From contig OU452234.1 of assembly GCA_911728455.2 (NCBI GenBank), forward strand, positions 9,199,531-9,263,530: a stretch of 64,000 bases of DNA, read 5' to 3'. The position numbers were made by a program, and so were the translations under genes. Below are positions 11,366 to 26,300 of this stretch, in pieces (position 1 is the first letter of the stretch; each line of letters begins with the position of its first letter). The notes under the pieces were generated by a model, which saw nothing but the letters and a program-made list of their open reading frames with translations, did no database searches and had not been told where the DNA came from. This DNA is from Marthasterias glacialis. Taxonomy: Eukaryota > Echinodermata > Asteroidea > Forcipulatida > Asteriidae.

Positions 11366-14300
11366 TTGTTTTCACTCTGTTACAGCTTCGTGTACAAAAG
11401 TGCCATTAGACAGGCGTTTGAAGCGCATTCGGAGCAGCCCCCCTCCCTGGTGATTTCAAGGAGAAGATGGCCCTGGCTGGCCGGGAAAACCAGATTTTCG
11501 GATGCAGGACTATGGCAGCTAACTGCAGGTACATAAGATTTCTCTCTAGCCCCATTATTTCTGGAATTATTTGCCGTGGCGCTGCAGACTTCTTTTTCGG
11601 CTTTTGTTTTTTAGCTTGCTTGGGTCCAGCACACACGTATCGGCCTTTGCTATTGTTTACGTACACACAGCATGGACGTATGAACTGGACATCCTCGGGG
11701 TGTCCTCACTCCGCGGTCCCTGGCATCCTCCCTGTTTATCCGGCAGCCCCAAGACCGGCATTTTTGGAAAGCACATAAACAGGGCTTTCCAACCGTGTCA
11801 GACTTTTTAGTTTCCCCCAAATACTTTGGGAGATAGAGCCGTTGCTAAGTCTTGTTTTCACTCTGTTACAGCTTCGTGTACAAAAGTGCCATTAGACAGG
11901 CGTTTGAAGCGCATTCGGAGCAGCCCCGCTCCCTGGTGATTTCAAGGCAGAAGATGGCCCTGGCTGGCCGGGAAAACCAGATTTTCGGATGCAGGACTAT
12001 AGCAGCTAACTGCAGGTACAAGAAATTTCTCTCTAGCCCCATTATTTCTGGAGTTATTTGCCGTGGCGCTGCCGACTTCTTTTTCGGCTTTTTTTTTAGC
12101 TTGCTTGGGTCCAGCACACACGTATCGGCCTTTGCTATTGTTTACGTACACACAGCATGGCCGTATGAACTGGACATCCTCGGGGTGTCCTCACTCCGCG
12201 GTACCTGGCATCCTCCCTGTTTATCCGGCAGCCCCAAAACCGTCATTTACGGAAAGCACATAAACAGGGCTTTCCAACCGTGTCAGATTTGTCAGTTTCC
12301 CCCAAATACTTTGGGGGACAGAGCCGTTGCTAAGTCTTGTTTTCACTCTGTTACAGCTTCGTGTACAAAAGTGCCATTAGACAGGCGTTTGAAGCGCATT
12401 CGGAGCAGCCCCGCTCCCTGGTGATTTCAAGGCGGAAGATGGCCCTGGCTGGCCGCTAAATCCAGATTTTCGGATGCATGACTATGGCAGCTAACTGCAG
12501 GTACAAGAAATTTCTCTCTAGCCCCATTATTTCTGGAGTTATTGGCCATGGCGCTGCCGACTTCTTTTTCCGGCGTTTTATTTTGCTTGCTTGGGTCCAG
12601 CACACACGTAGCGGCCTTTGCTATTGTTGATGTACACACAGCATGGCCGTATGAACTGGACATCCTCGGGGTGTCCTCACTCCGCGGTCCCTGGCATCTT
12701 TCCTGTTTATCCGGCAGCCCCAAAACCGGCATTTACGGAAAGCACATAAACAGGGCTTTCCAACCGTGTCAGACTTGTCAGTTTCCCCCAAATACTTTGG
12801 GAGATAGAGCCGTTGCTAAGTCTTGTTTTCACTCTGTTACAGCTTCGTGTACAAAAGTGCCATTAGACAGGCGTTTGAAGCGCATTCGGAGCAGCCCCGC
12901 TCCCTGGTGATTTCAAGGCAGAAGATGGCCCTGGCTGGCCGGGAAAACCAGATTTCCGGATGCATGACTATGGCAGCTAACTGCAGGTACAAGAAATTTC
13001 TCTCTAGCCCCATTATTTCTGGAGTTATTGGCCATGGCCCTGCCGACTTCTTTTTTTGGCGTTTTATTTTGCTTGCTTGGGTCCAGCACACACGTAGCGG
13101 CCTTTGCTATTGTTGATGTACACACAGCATGGCCGTATGAACTGGACATCCTCGGGGTGTCCTCACTCCGCGGTCCCTGGCATCCTCCCTGTTTATCCGG
13201 CAGCCCCAAAACCGGCTTTTTTGGAAAGCACATAAACAGGGCTTTCCAACCGTGTCAGACTTGTCAGTTTCCCCCAAATACTTTGGGAGATAGAGCCGTT
13301 GCTAAGTCTTGTTTTCACTCTGTTACAGCTTCGTGTACAAAAGTGCCATTAGACAGGCGTTTGAATCGCAATCGGAGCAGCCCCGCTCCCTGGTGATTTC
13401 AAGGCAGAAGATGGCCCTGGCTGGCCGCTAAATCCGAATTTTCGGATGCAGGACTATGGCAGCTAACTGCAGGTACAAGAAATTTCTCTCTAGCCCCATT
13501 ATTTCTGGAGTTATTGGCCATGGCGCTGCCGACTTCTTTTTCCGGCGTTTTATTTTGCTTGCTTGGGTCCAGCACACACGTAGCGGTCTTTGCTATTGTT
13601 GATGTACACACAGCATCGCCGTATGAACTGGACATCCTCGGGGTGTCCTCACTCCGCGGTCCCTGGCATCCTCCCTTTTTATCCGGCAGCCTCAAAACAG
13701 GCATTTTTGGAAAGCACATAAATAGGGCTTTCCAACCGTGTCAGACTTGTCAGTTTCCCCTAAATACTTTGGGAGATAGAGCCGTTGCTAAGTCTTGTTT
13801 TCACTCTGTTACAGCTTCGTGTACATAAGTGCCATTAGACAGGCGTTTGAAGCGCATTCGGAGCAGCCCCGCTCCCTGGTGATTTCAAGGCAGAAGATGG
13901 CCCTGGCTGGCCGGGAAAACCAGATTTTCGGATGCAGGACTATGGCAGCTAACTGCAGGTACAAGAAATTTCACTCTAGCCCCATTATTTCTGGAGTTAT
14001 TTGCCATGGCGCTGCCGACTTTATTTTCGGCTTTTTTTTTCAGCTTGCTTGGGTCCAGCACACACGTATAGGCCTTTGCTATTGTTTACGTACACACAGC
14101 ATGGACGTATGAACTGGACATCCTCGGGGTGTCCTCACTCCGCGGTCCCTGGCATCCTCCCTGTTTATCCGGCAGCCCCAAGACCGGCATTTTTGGAAAG
14201 CACATAAACAGGGCTTTCCAACCGTGTCAGACTTGTCAGTTTCCCCCAAATACTTTGGGAGATAGAGCCGTTGCTAAGTCTTGTTTTCACTCTGTTACAG

Positions 14301-17300
14301 CTTCGTGTACAAAAGTGCCATTAGACAGGCGTTTGAAGCGCATTCGGAGCAGCCCCGCTCCCTGGTGATTTCAAGGCAGAAGATGGCCCTGGCTGGCCGC
14401 TAAATCCGAATTTTCGGATGCAGGACTATGGCAGCTAACTGCAGGTACAAGAAATTTCTCTCTAGCCCCATTATTTCTGGAGTTATTGGCCATGGCGCTG
14501 CCGACTTCTTTTTCCGGCGTTTTATTTTGCTTGCTTGGGTCCAGCACACACGTAGCGGTCTTTGCTATTGTTGATGTACACACAGCATCGCCGTATGAAC
14601 TGGACATCCTCGGGGTGTCCTCACTCCGCGGTCCCTGGCATCCTCCCTTTTTATCCGGCAGCCTCAAAACAGGCATTTTTGGAAAGCACATAAATAGGGC
14701 TTTCCAACCGTGTCAGACTTGTCAGTTTCCCCTAAATACTTTGGGAGATAGAGCCGTTGCTAAGTCTTGTTTTCACTCTGTTACAGCTTCGTGTACAAAA
14801 GTGCCATTAGACAGGCGTTTGAAGCGCATTCGGAGCAGCCCCGCTCCCTGGTGATTTCAAGGCAGAAGATGGCCCTGGCTGGCCGGGAAAACCAGATTTT
14901 CGGATGCAGGACTATGGCAGCTAACTGCAGGTACAAGAAATTTCTCTCTAGCCCCATTATTTCTGGAGTTATTTGCCGTGGCGCTGCCGACTTCTTTTTC
15001 GGCTTTTTTTTAGCTTGCTTGGGTCCAGCACACACGTATCGGCCTTTGCTATTGTTTACGTACACACAGCATGGCCGTATGAACTGGACATCCTCGGGGT
15101 GTCCTCACTCCGCGGTACCTGGCATCCTCCCTGTTTATCCGGCAGCCCCAAAACCGGCATTTTTGGAAAGCACATAAACAGGGCTTTCCAACCGTGTCAG
15201 ACTTGTCAGTTTCCCCCAAATACTTTGGGAGATAGAGCCGTTGCTAAGTCTTGTTTTCACTCTGTTACAGCTTCGTGTACAAAAGTGCCATTAGACAGGC
15301 GTTTGAAGCGCATTCGGAGCAGCCCCGCTCCCTGGTGATTTCAAGGCAGAAGATGGCCCTGGCTGGCCGCTAAATCCGAATTTTCGGATGCAGGACTATG
15401 GCAGCTAACTGCAGGTACAAGAAATTTCTCTCTAGCCCCATTATTTCTGGAGTTATTGGCCATGGCGCTGCCGACTTCTTTTTCCGGCGTTTTATTTTGC
15501 TTGCTTGGGTCCAGCACACACGTAGCGGTCTTTGCTATTGTTGATGTACACACAGCATCGCCGTATGAACTGGAAATCCTCGGGGTGTCCTCACTCCGCG
15601 GTCCCTGGCATCCTCCCTTTTTATCCGGCAGCCTCAAAACAGGCATTTTTGGAAAGCACATAAATAGGGCTTTCCAACCGTGTCAAACTTGTCAGTTTCC
15701 CCTAAATACTTTGGGAGATAGAGCCGTTGCTAAGTCTTGTTTTCACTCTGTTACAGCTTCGTGTACAAAAGTGCCATTAGACAGGCGTTTGAAGCGCATT
15801 CGGAGCAGCCCCGCTCCCTGGTGATTTCAAGGCAGAAGATGGCCCTGGCTGGCCGCTAAATCCAAATTTTCGGATGCAGGACTATGGCAGCTAACTGCAG
15901 GTACAAGAAATTTCTCTCTAGCCCCATTATTTCTGGAGTTATTGGCCATGGCGCTGCCGACTTCTTTTTCCGGCGTTTTATTTTGCTTGCTTGGGTCCAG
16001 CACACACGTAGCGGTCTTTGCTATTGTTGATGTACACACAGCATCGCCGTATGAACTGGAAATCCTCGGGGTGTCCTCACTCCGCGGTCCCTGGCATCCT
16101 CCCTTTTTATCCGGCAGCCTCAAAACAGGCATTTTTGGAAAGCACATAAATAGGGCTTTCCAACCGTGTCAAACTTGTCAGTTTCCCCTAAATACTTTGG
16201 GAGATAGAGCCGTTGCTAAGTCTTGTTTTCACTCTGTTACAGCTTCGTGTACATAAGTGCCATTAGACAGGCGTTTGAAGCGCATTCGGAGCAGCCCCGC
16301 TCCCTGGTGATTTCAAGGCAGAAGATGGCCCTGGCTGGCCGGGAAAACCAGATTTTCGGATGCAGGACTATGGCAGCTAACTGCAGGTACAAGAAATTTC
16401 ACTCTAGCCCCATTATTTCTGGAGTTATTTGCCATGGCGCTGCCGACTTAATTTTCGGCTTTTTTTTTAGCTTGCTTGGGTCCAGCACACACGTATCGGC
16501 CTTTGCTATTGTTTACGTACACACAGCATGGACGTATGAACTGGACATCCTCGGGGTGTCCTCACTCCGCGGTCCCTGGCATCTTCCCTGTTTATCCGGC
16601 AGCCCCAAAACCGGCATTTTTGGAAAGCACATAAACAGGGCTTTCCAACCGTGTCAGACTTGTCAGTTTCCCCCAAATACTTTGGGAAATAGAGCCGTTG
16701 CTAAGTCTTGTTTTCACTCTGTTACAGCTTCGTGTACAAAAGTGCCATTAGACAGGCGTTTGAAGCGCATTCGGAGCAGCCCCCCTCCCTGGTGATTTCA
16801 AGGAGAAGATGGCCCTGGCTGGCCGGGAAAACCAGATTTTCGGATGCAGGACTATGGCAGCTAACTGCAGGTACATAAGATTTCTTTCTAGCCCCATTAT
16901 TTCTGGAATTATTTGCCGTGGCGCTGCAGACTTCTTTTTCGGCTTTTGTTTTTTAGCTTGCTTGGGTCCAGCACACACGTATCGGCCTTTGCTATTGTTT
17001 ACGTACACACAGCATGGACGTATGAACTGGACATCCTCGGGGTGTCCTCACTCCGCGGTCCCTGGCATCCTCCCTGTTTATCCGGCAGCCCCAAGACCGG
17101 CATTTTTGGAAAGCACATAAACAGGGCTTTCCAACCATGTCAGACTTGTCAGTTTCCCCCAAATACTTTGGGAGATAGAGCCGTTGCTAAGTCTTGTTTT
17201 CACTCTGTTACAGCTTCGTGTACAAAAGTGCCATTAGACAGGCGTTTGAAGCGCATTCGGAGCAGCCCCCCTCCCTGGTGATTTTCAAGGTTAAGATGGC

Positions 17301-20300
17301 CCTGGCTGGCCGGGAAAACCAGATTTTCGGATGCAGGACTATGGCAGCTAACTGCAGGTACAAGAGATTTCTCTCTAGCCCCATTATTTCTGGAATTATT
17401 TGCCGTGGCGCTGCAGACTTCTTTTTCGGCTTTTTTTTTAGCTTGCTTGGGTCCAGCACACACGTATCGGCCTTTGCTATTGTTTACGTACACACAGCAT
17501 GGCCGTATGAACTGGACATCCTCGGGGTGTCCTCACTCCGCGGTCCCTGGCATCCTCCCTGTTTATCCGGCAGCCCCAAGACCGGCATTTTTGGAAAGCA
17601 CATAAACAGGGCTTTCCAACCGTGTCAGACTTTTTAGTTTCCCCCAAATACTTTGGGAGATAGAGCCGTTGCTAAGTCTTGTTTTCACTCTGTTACAGCT
17701 TCGTGTACAAAAGTGCCATTAGACAGGCGTTTGAAGCGCATTCGGAGCAGCCCCGCTCCCTGGTGATTTCAAGGCAGAAGATGGCCCTGGCTGGCCGGGA
17801 AAACCAGATTTTCGGATGCAGGACTATAGCAGCTAACTGCAGGTACAAGAAATTTCTCTCTAGCCCCATTATTTCTGGAGTTATTTGCCGTGGCGCTGCC
17901 GACTTCTTTTTCGGCTTTTTTTTTTAGCTTGCTTGGGTCCAGCACACACGTATCGGCCTTTGCTATTGTTTACGTACACACAGCATGGCCGTATGAACTG
18001 GACATCCTCGGGGTGTCCTCACTCCGCGGTACCTGGCATCCTCCCTGTTTATCCGGCAGCCCCAAAACCGGCATTTTTGGAAAGCACATAAACAGGGCTT
18101 TCCAACCGTGTCAGACTTGTCAGTTTCCCCCAAATACTTTGGGAGATAGAGCCGTTGCTAAGTCTTGTTTTCACTCTGTTACAGCTTCGTGTACAAAAGT
18201 GCCATTAGACAGGCGTTTGAAGCGCATTCGGAGCAGCCCCGCTCCCTGGTGATTTCAAGGCAGAAGATGGCCCTGGCTGGCCGGGAAAACCAGATTTTCG
18301 GATGCATGACTATGGCAGCTAACTGCAGGTACAAGAAATTTCTCTCTAGCCCCATTATTTCTGGAGTTATTGGCCATGGCGCTGCCGACTTCTTTTTTCG
18401 GCGTTTTATTTTGCTTGCTTGGGTCCAGCACACACGTAGCAGCCTTTGCTATTGTTGATGTACACACAGCATGGCCGTATGAACTGGACATCCTCGGGGT
18501 GTCCTCACTCCGCGGTCCCTGGCATCCTCCCTGTTTATCCGGCAGCCCCAAAACCGGCATTTTTGGAAAGCACATAAACAGGGCTTTCCAAACCGTGTCA
18601 GACTTGTCAGTTTCCACAAAATACTTTGGGAGATAGAGCCGTTGCTGAGTCTTGTTTTCACTCTGTTACAGCTTCGTGTACAAAAGTGCCATTAGACAGG
18701 CGTTTGAAGCGCATTCGGAGCAGCCCCGCTCCCTGGTGATTTCAAGGCAGAAGATGGCCCTGGCTGGCCGGGAAAACCAGATTTTCGGATGCAGGACTAT
18801 GGCAGCTAACTGCAGGTACAATAAATTTCTCTGTAGCCCCATTATTTCTGGAGTTATTTGCCGTGGCGCTGCCGACTTCTTTTTCGGCTTTTTTTTTTTA
18901 GCTTGCTTGGGTCCAGCACACACGTATCGGCCTTTGCTATTGTTTATACGTACACACAGCATGGCCGTATGAACTGGACATCCTCGGGGTGTCCTCACTC
19001 CGCGGTCCCTGGCATCTTTCATGTTTATCCGGCAGCCCAAAAACCGGCATTTACGGAAAGCACATAAACAGGGCTTTCCAACCGTGTCAGATTTGTCAGT
19101 TTCCCCCAAATACTTTGGGGGATAGAGCCGTTGCTAAGTCTTGTTTTCACTCTGTTACAGCTTCGTGTACAAAAGTGCCATTAGACAGGCGTTTGAAGCG
19201 CATTCGGAGCAGCCCCGCTCCCTGGTGATTTCAAGTCGGAAGATGGCCCTGGCTGGCCGCTAAATCCAGATTTTCGGATGCATGACTAAGGCAGCTAACT
19301 GCAGGTACAAGAAATTTCTCTCTAGCCCCATTATTTCTGGAGTTATTGGCCATGGCGCTGCCGACTTCTTTTTCCGGCGTTTTATTTTGCTTGCTTGGGT
19401 CCAGCACACACGTAGCGGCCTTTGCTATTGTTGATGTACACACAGCATGGCCGTATGAACTGGACATCCTCGGGGTGTCCTCACTCCGCGGTCCCTGGCA
19501 TCCTCCCTGTTTATCCGGCAGCCCCAAAACCGGCATTTTTGGAAAGCACATAAACAGGGCTTTCCAACCGTGTCAGACTTTTCAGTTTCCCCCAAATACT
19601 TTGGGAGATAGAGCCGTTGCTAAGTCTTGTTTTCACTCTGTTACAGCTTCGTGTACAAAAGTGCCATTAGACAGGCGTTTGAAGCGCATTCGGAGCAGCC
19701 CCGCTCCCTGGTGATTTCAAGGAGAAGATGGCCCTGGCTGGCCGCTAAATCCAGATTTTCGGATGCAGGACTATGGCAGCTAACTGCAGGTACAAGAAAT
19801 TTCTCTCTAGCCCCATTATTTCTGGAGTTATTGGCCATGGCGCTGCCGACTTCTTTTTTCGGCGTTTTATTTTGCTTGCTTGGGTCCAGCACACACGTAG
19901 CGGCCTTTGCTATTGTTGATGTACACACAGCAAGGCCGTATGAACTGGACATCCTCGGGGTGTCCTCACTCCGCGGTCCCTGGCATCCTCCCTGTTTATC
20001 CGGCAGCCCCAAAACCGGCATTTTTGGAAAGCACATAAACAGGGCTTTCCAACCGTGTCAGACTTTTCAGTTTCCCCCAAATACTTTGGGAGATAGAGCC
20101 GTTGCTAAGTCTTGTTTTCACTCTGTTACAGCTTCGTGTACAAAAGTGCCATTAGACAGGCGTTTGAAGCGCATTCGGAGCAGCCCCGCTCCCTGGTGAT
20201 TTCAAGGCAGAAGATTGCCCTGGCTGGCCGGGAAAACCAGATTTTCGGATGCAGGACTATGGCAGCTAACTGCAGGTACAAGAAATTTCTCTGTAGCCCA

Positions 20301-23300
20301 ATTTTTTCTGGAGTTATTTGCCGTGGCGCTGCCGACTTCTTTTTCGGTTTTTTTTTTAGCTTGCTTGGGTCCAGCACACACGTATCAGCCTTTGCTATTG
20401 TTGATGTACACACAGCATGGCCGTATGAACTGGACATCCTCGGGGTGTCCTCACTCCGCGGTCCCTGGCATCCTCCCTGTTTATCCGGCAGCCCCAAAAC
20501 CGGCATTTTTGGAAAGCACATAAACAGGGCTTTCCAACCGTGTCAGACTTTTCAGTTTCCCCCAAATACTTTGGGAGATAGAGCCGTTGCTAAGTCTTGT
20601 TTTCACTCTGTTACAGCTTCGTGTACAAAAGTGCCATTAGACAGGCGTTTGAAGCGCATTCGGAGCAGCCCCCCTCCCTGGTGATTTCAAGGAGAAGATG
20701 GCCCTGGCTGGCCGCTAAATCCAGATTTTCGAATGCAGGACTATGGCAGCTAACTGCAGGTACAAGAAATTTCTCTCTAGCCCCATTATTTCTGGAGTTA
20801 TTGGCCATGGCGCTGCAGACTTCTTTTTTCGGCGTTTTATTTTGCTTGCTTGGGTCCAGCACACACGTAGCGGCCTTTGCTATTGTTGATGTACACACAG
20901 CAAGGCCGTATGAACTGGACATCCTCGGGGTGTCCTCACTCCGCGGTCCCTGGCATCCTCCCTGTTTATCCGGCAGCCCCAAAACCGGCATTTTTGGAAA
21001 GCACATAAACAGGGCTTTCCAACCGTGTCAGACTTTTCAGTTTCCCCCAAATACTTTGGGAGATAGAGCCGTTGCTAAGTCTTGTTTTCACTCTGTTACA
21101 GCTTCGTGTACAAAAGTGCCATTAGACAGGCGTTTGAAGCGCATTCGGAGCAGCCCCGCTCCCTGGTGATTTCAAGGAGAAGATGGCCCTGGCTGGCCGC
21201 TAAATCCAGATTTTCGGATGCAGGACTATGGCAGCTAACTGCAGGTACAAGAAATTTCTCTCTAGCCCCATTATTTCTGGAGTTATTGGCCATGGCGCTG
21301 CCGACTTCTTTTTTCGGCGTTTTATTTTGCTTGCTTGGGTCCAGCACACACGTAGCGGCCTTTGCTATTGTTGATGTACACACAGCAAGGCCGTATGAAC
21401 TGGACATCCTCGGGGTGTCCTCACTCCGCGGTCCCTGGCATCCTCCCTGTTTATCCGGCAGCCCCAAAACCGGCATTTTTGGAAAGCACATAAACAGGGC
21501 TTTCCAACCGTGTCAGACTTTTCAGTTTCCCCCAAATACTTTGGGAGATAGAGCCGTTGCTAAGTCTTGTTTTCACTCTGTTACAGCTTCGTGTACAAAA
21601 GTGCCATTAGACAGGCGTTTGAAGCGCATTCGGAGCAGCCCCGCTCCCTGGTGATTTCAAGGCAGAAGATTGCCCTGGCTGGCCGGGAAAACCAGATTTT
21701 CGGATGCAGGACTATGGCAGCTAACTGCAGGTACAAGAAATTTCTCTGTAGCCCCATTATTTCTGGAGTTATTTGCCGTGGCGCTGCCGACTTCTTTTTC
21801 GGCTTTTTTTTTAGCTTGCTTGGGTCCAGCACACACGTATCGGCCTTTGCTATTGTTTACGTACACACAGCATGGCCGTATGAACTGGACATCCTCGGGG
21901 TGTCCTCACTCCGCGGTCCCTGGCATCCTCCCTGTTTATCCGGCAGCCCCAAAACCGGCATTTTTGGAAAGCACATAAACAGGGCTTTCCAACCGTGTCA
22001 GACTTGTCAGTTTCCCCCAAATACTTTGGGAGATAGAGCCGTTGCTAAGTCTTGTTTTCACTCTGTTACAGCTTCGTGTACAAAAGTGCCATTAGACAGG
22101 CGTTTGAATCGCATTCGGAGCAGCCCCGCTCCCTGGTGATTTCAAGGCAGAAGATGGCCCTGGCTGGCCGCTAAATTCAAATTTTCGGATGCAGGACTAT
22201 GGCAGCTAACTGCAGGTACAAGAAATTTCTCTCTAGCCCCATTATTTCTGGAGTTATTGGCCATGGCGCTGCCGACTTCTTTTTCCGGCGTTTTATTTTG
22301 CTTGCTTGGGTCCAGCACACACTTAGCGGTCTTTGCTATTGTTGATGTACACACAGCATCGCCGTATGAACTGGACATCCTCGGGGTGTCCTCACTCCGC
22401 GGTCCCTGGCATCCTCCCTTTTTATCCGGCAGCCTCAAAACAGGCATTTTTGGAAAGCACATAAATAGGGCTTTCCAACCGTGTCAGACTTTTCAGTTTC
22501 CCCCAAATACTTTGGGAGATAGAGCCGTTGCTAAGTCTTGTTTTCACTCTGTTACAGCTTCGTGTACAAAAGTGCCATTAGACAGGCGTTTGAAGCGCAT
22601 TCGGAGCAGCCCCCCTCCCTGGTGATTTCAAGGAGAAGATGGCCCTGGCTGGCCGCTAAATCCAGATTTTCGGATGCAGGACTATGGCAGCTAACTGCAG
22701 GTACAAGAAATTTCTCTCTAGCCCCATTATTTCTGGAGTTATTGGCCATGGCGCTGCCGACTTCTTTTTTCGGCGTTTTATTTTGCTTGCTTGGGTCCAG
22801 CACACACGTAGCGGCCTTTGCTATTGTTGATGTACACACAGCAAGGCCGTATGAACTGGACATCCTCGGGGTGTCCTCACTCCGCGGTCCCTGGCATCCT
22901 CCCTGTTTATCCGGCAGCCCCAAAACCGGCATTTTTGGAAAGCACATAAACAGGGCTTTCCAACCGTGTCAGACTTGTCAGTTTCCCCCAAATACTTTGG
23001 GAGATAGAGCCGTTGCTAAGTCTTGTTTTCACTCTGTTACAGCTTCGTGTACAAAAGTGCCATTAGACAGGCGTTTGAAGCGCATTCGGAGCAGCCCCGC
23101 TCCCTGGTGATTTCAAGGCAGAAGATTGCCCTGGCTGGCCGGGAAAACCAGATTTTCGGATGCAGGATTATGGCAGCTAACTGCAGGTACAAGAAATTTC
23201 TCTGTAGCCCCATTATTTCTGGAGTTGTTGGCCATGGCGCTGCCGACTTCTTTTTCCGGCGTTTTATTTTGCTTGCTTGGGTCCAGCACACACGTAGCGG

Positions 23301-26300
23301 TCTTTGCTATTGTTGATGTACACACAGCATCGCCGTATGAACTGGACATCCTCGGGGTGTCCTCACTCCGCGGTCCCTGGCATCCTCCCTTTTTATCCGG
23401 CAGCCTCAAAACAGGCATTTTTGGAAAGCACATAAATAGGGCTTTCCAACCGTGTCAGACTTGTCAGTTTCCCCTAAATACTTTGGGAGATAGAGCCGTT
23501 GCTAAGTCTTGTTTTCACTCTGTTACAGCTTCGTGTACAAAAGTGCCATTAGACAGGCGTTTGAAGCGCATTCGGAGCAGCCCCGCTCCCTGGTGATTTC
23601 AAGGCAGAAGATGGCCCTGGCTGGCCGGGAAAACCAAATTTTCGGATGCAGGACTATGGCAGCTAACTGCAGGTACAAGAAATTTCACTCTAGCCCCATT
23701 ATTTCTGGAGTTATTTGCCGTGGCGCTGCCGACTTTATTTTCGGCTTTTTTTTTTAGCTTGCTTGGGTCCAGCACACACGTATCGGCCTTTGCTATTGTT
23801 TACGTACACACAGCATGGACGTATGAACTGGACATCCTCGGGGTGTCCTCACTCCGCGGTCCCTGGCATCTTCCCTGTTTATCCGGCAGCCCCAAAACCG
23901 GCATTTTTGGAAAGCACATAAACAGGGCTTTCCAACCGTGTCAGACTTGTCAGTTTCCCCCAAATACTTTGGGAGATAGAGCCGTTGCTAAGTCTTGTTT
24001 TCACTCTGTTACAGCTTCGTGTACAAAAGTGCCATTAGACAGGCGTTTGAAGCGCATTCTGAGCAGCCCCGCTCCCTGGTGATTTCAAGGCAGAAGATGG
24101 CCCTGGCTGGCCGCTAAATTCAGATTTTCGGATGCAGGACTATGGCAGCTAACTGCAGGTACAAGAAATTTCTCTCTAGCCCCATTATTTCTGGAGTTAT
24201 TGGCCATGGCGCTGCCGACTTCTTTTTCCGGCGTTTTATTTTGCTTGCTTGGGTCCAGCACACACGTAGCGGCCTTTGCTATTGTTGATGTACACTCAGC
24301 ATCGCCGTATGAACTGGACATCCTCGGGGTGTCCTCACTCCGCGGTCCCTGGCATCCTCCCTGTTTATCCGGCAGCCTCAGAACCGGCATTTTTGGAAAG
24401 CACATAAACAGGGCTTTCCAACCGTGTCAGACTTTTCAGTTTCCCCCAAATACTTTGGGAGATAGAGCCGTTGCTAAGTCTTGTTTTCACTCTGTTACAG
24501 CTTCGTGTACAAAAGTGCCATTAGACAGGCGTTTGAAGCGCATTCGGAGCAGCCCCGCTCCCTGGTGATTTCAAGGCAGAAGATGGCCCTGGCTGGCCGG
24601 GAAAACCAGATTTTCGGATGCAGGACTATGGCAGCTAACTGCAGGTACAAGAAATTTCTCTCTAGCCCCATTATTTCTGGAGTTATTTGCTGTGGCGCTG
24701 CCGACTTTATTTTCGGCTTTTTTTTTAGCTTGCTTGGGTCCAGCACACACGTATCGGCCTTTGCTATTGCTTACGTAAACACAGCATGGCCGTATGAACT
24801 GGACATCCTCGGGGTGTCCTCACTCCGCGGCCCTGGCATCTTCCCTGTTTATCCGGCAGCCCCAAAACCGGCATTTACGGAAAGCACATAAACAGGGCTT
24901 TCCAACCGTGTCAGACTTGTCAGTTTCCCCCAAATACTTTGGGAAATAGAGCCGTTGCTAAGTCTTGTTTTCACTCTGTTACAGCTTCGTGTACAAAAGT
25001 GCCATTAGACAGGCGTTTGAAGCGCATTCGGAGCAGCCCCCCTCCCTGGTGATTGCAAGGAGAAGATGGCCCTGGCTGGCCGGGAAAACCAGATTTTCGG
25101 ATGCAGGACTATGGCAGCTAACTGCAGGTACAAGAGATTTCTCTCTAGCCCCATTATTTCTGGAATTATTTGCCGTGGCGCTGCAGACTTCTTTTTCGGC
25201 TTTTTTTTTAGCTTGCTTGAGTCCAGCACACACGTGTCGGCCTTTGCTATTGTTTACGTACACACAGCATGGCCGTATGAACTGGACATCCTCGGGGTGT
25301 CCTCACTCCGCGGTCCCTGGCATCCTCCCTGTTTATCCGGCAGCCCCAAGACCGGCATTTTTGGAAAGCACATAAACAGGGCTTTCCAACCGTGTCAGAC
25401 TTGTCAGTTTCCCCCAAATACTTTGGGAGATAGAGCCGTTGCTAAGTCTTGTTTTCACTCTGTTACAGCTTCGTGTACAAAAGTGCCATTAGACAGGCGT
25501 TTGAAGCGCATTCGGAGCAGCCCCGCTCCCTGGTGATTTCAAGGCAGAAGATGGCCCTGGCTGGCCGGGAAAACCAGATTTTCGGATGCAGGACTATGGC
25601 AGCTAACTGCAGGTACAAGAAATTTCTCTCTAACCCCATTATTTCTGGAGTTATTTGCCGTGGCGCTGCCGACTTCTTTTTCCGGCGTTTTATTTTGCTT
25701 GCTTGGGTCCAGCACACACGTAGCGGCCTTTGCTATTGTTGATGTACACACAGCATCGCCGTATGAACTGGACATCCTCGGGGTGTCCTCACTCCGCGGT
25801 CCCTGGCATCCTTCCTGTTTATCCGGCAGCCCCAAAACCGGCATTTTTTGGAAAGCACATAAACAGGGCTTTCCAACCGTGTCAGACTTTTTAGTTTCCC
25901 CCGAATACTTTGGGAGATAGAGCCGTTGCTAAGTCTTGTTTTCACTCTGTTACAGCTTCTTGTACAAAAGTGCCATTAGACAGGCGTTTGAAGCGCATTC
26001 GGAGCAGCCCCGCTCCCTGGTGATTTCAAGGCAGAAGATGGCCCTGGCTGGCCGGGAAAACCAGATTTTCGGATGCAGGACTATGGCAGCTAACTGCAGG
26101 TACAAGAAATTTCTCTCTAGCCCCATTATTTCTGGAGTTATTTGCCGTGGCGCTGCCGACTTTATTTTCGGCTTTTTTTTTAGCTTGCTTGGGTCCAGCA
26201 CACACGTATATGCCTTTGCTATTGTTTACGTACACACAGCATGGCCGTATGAACTGGACATCCTCGGGGTGTCCTCACTCCGCGGTCCCTGGCATCTTCC

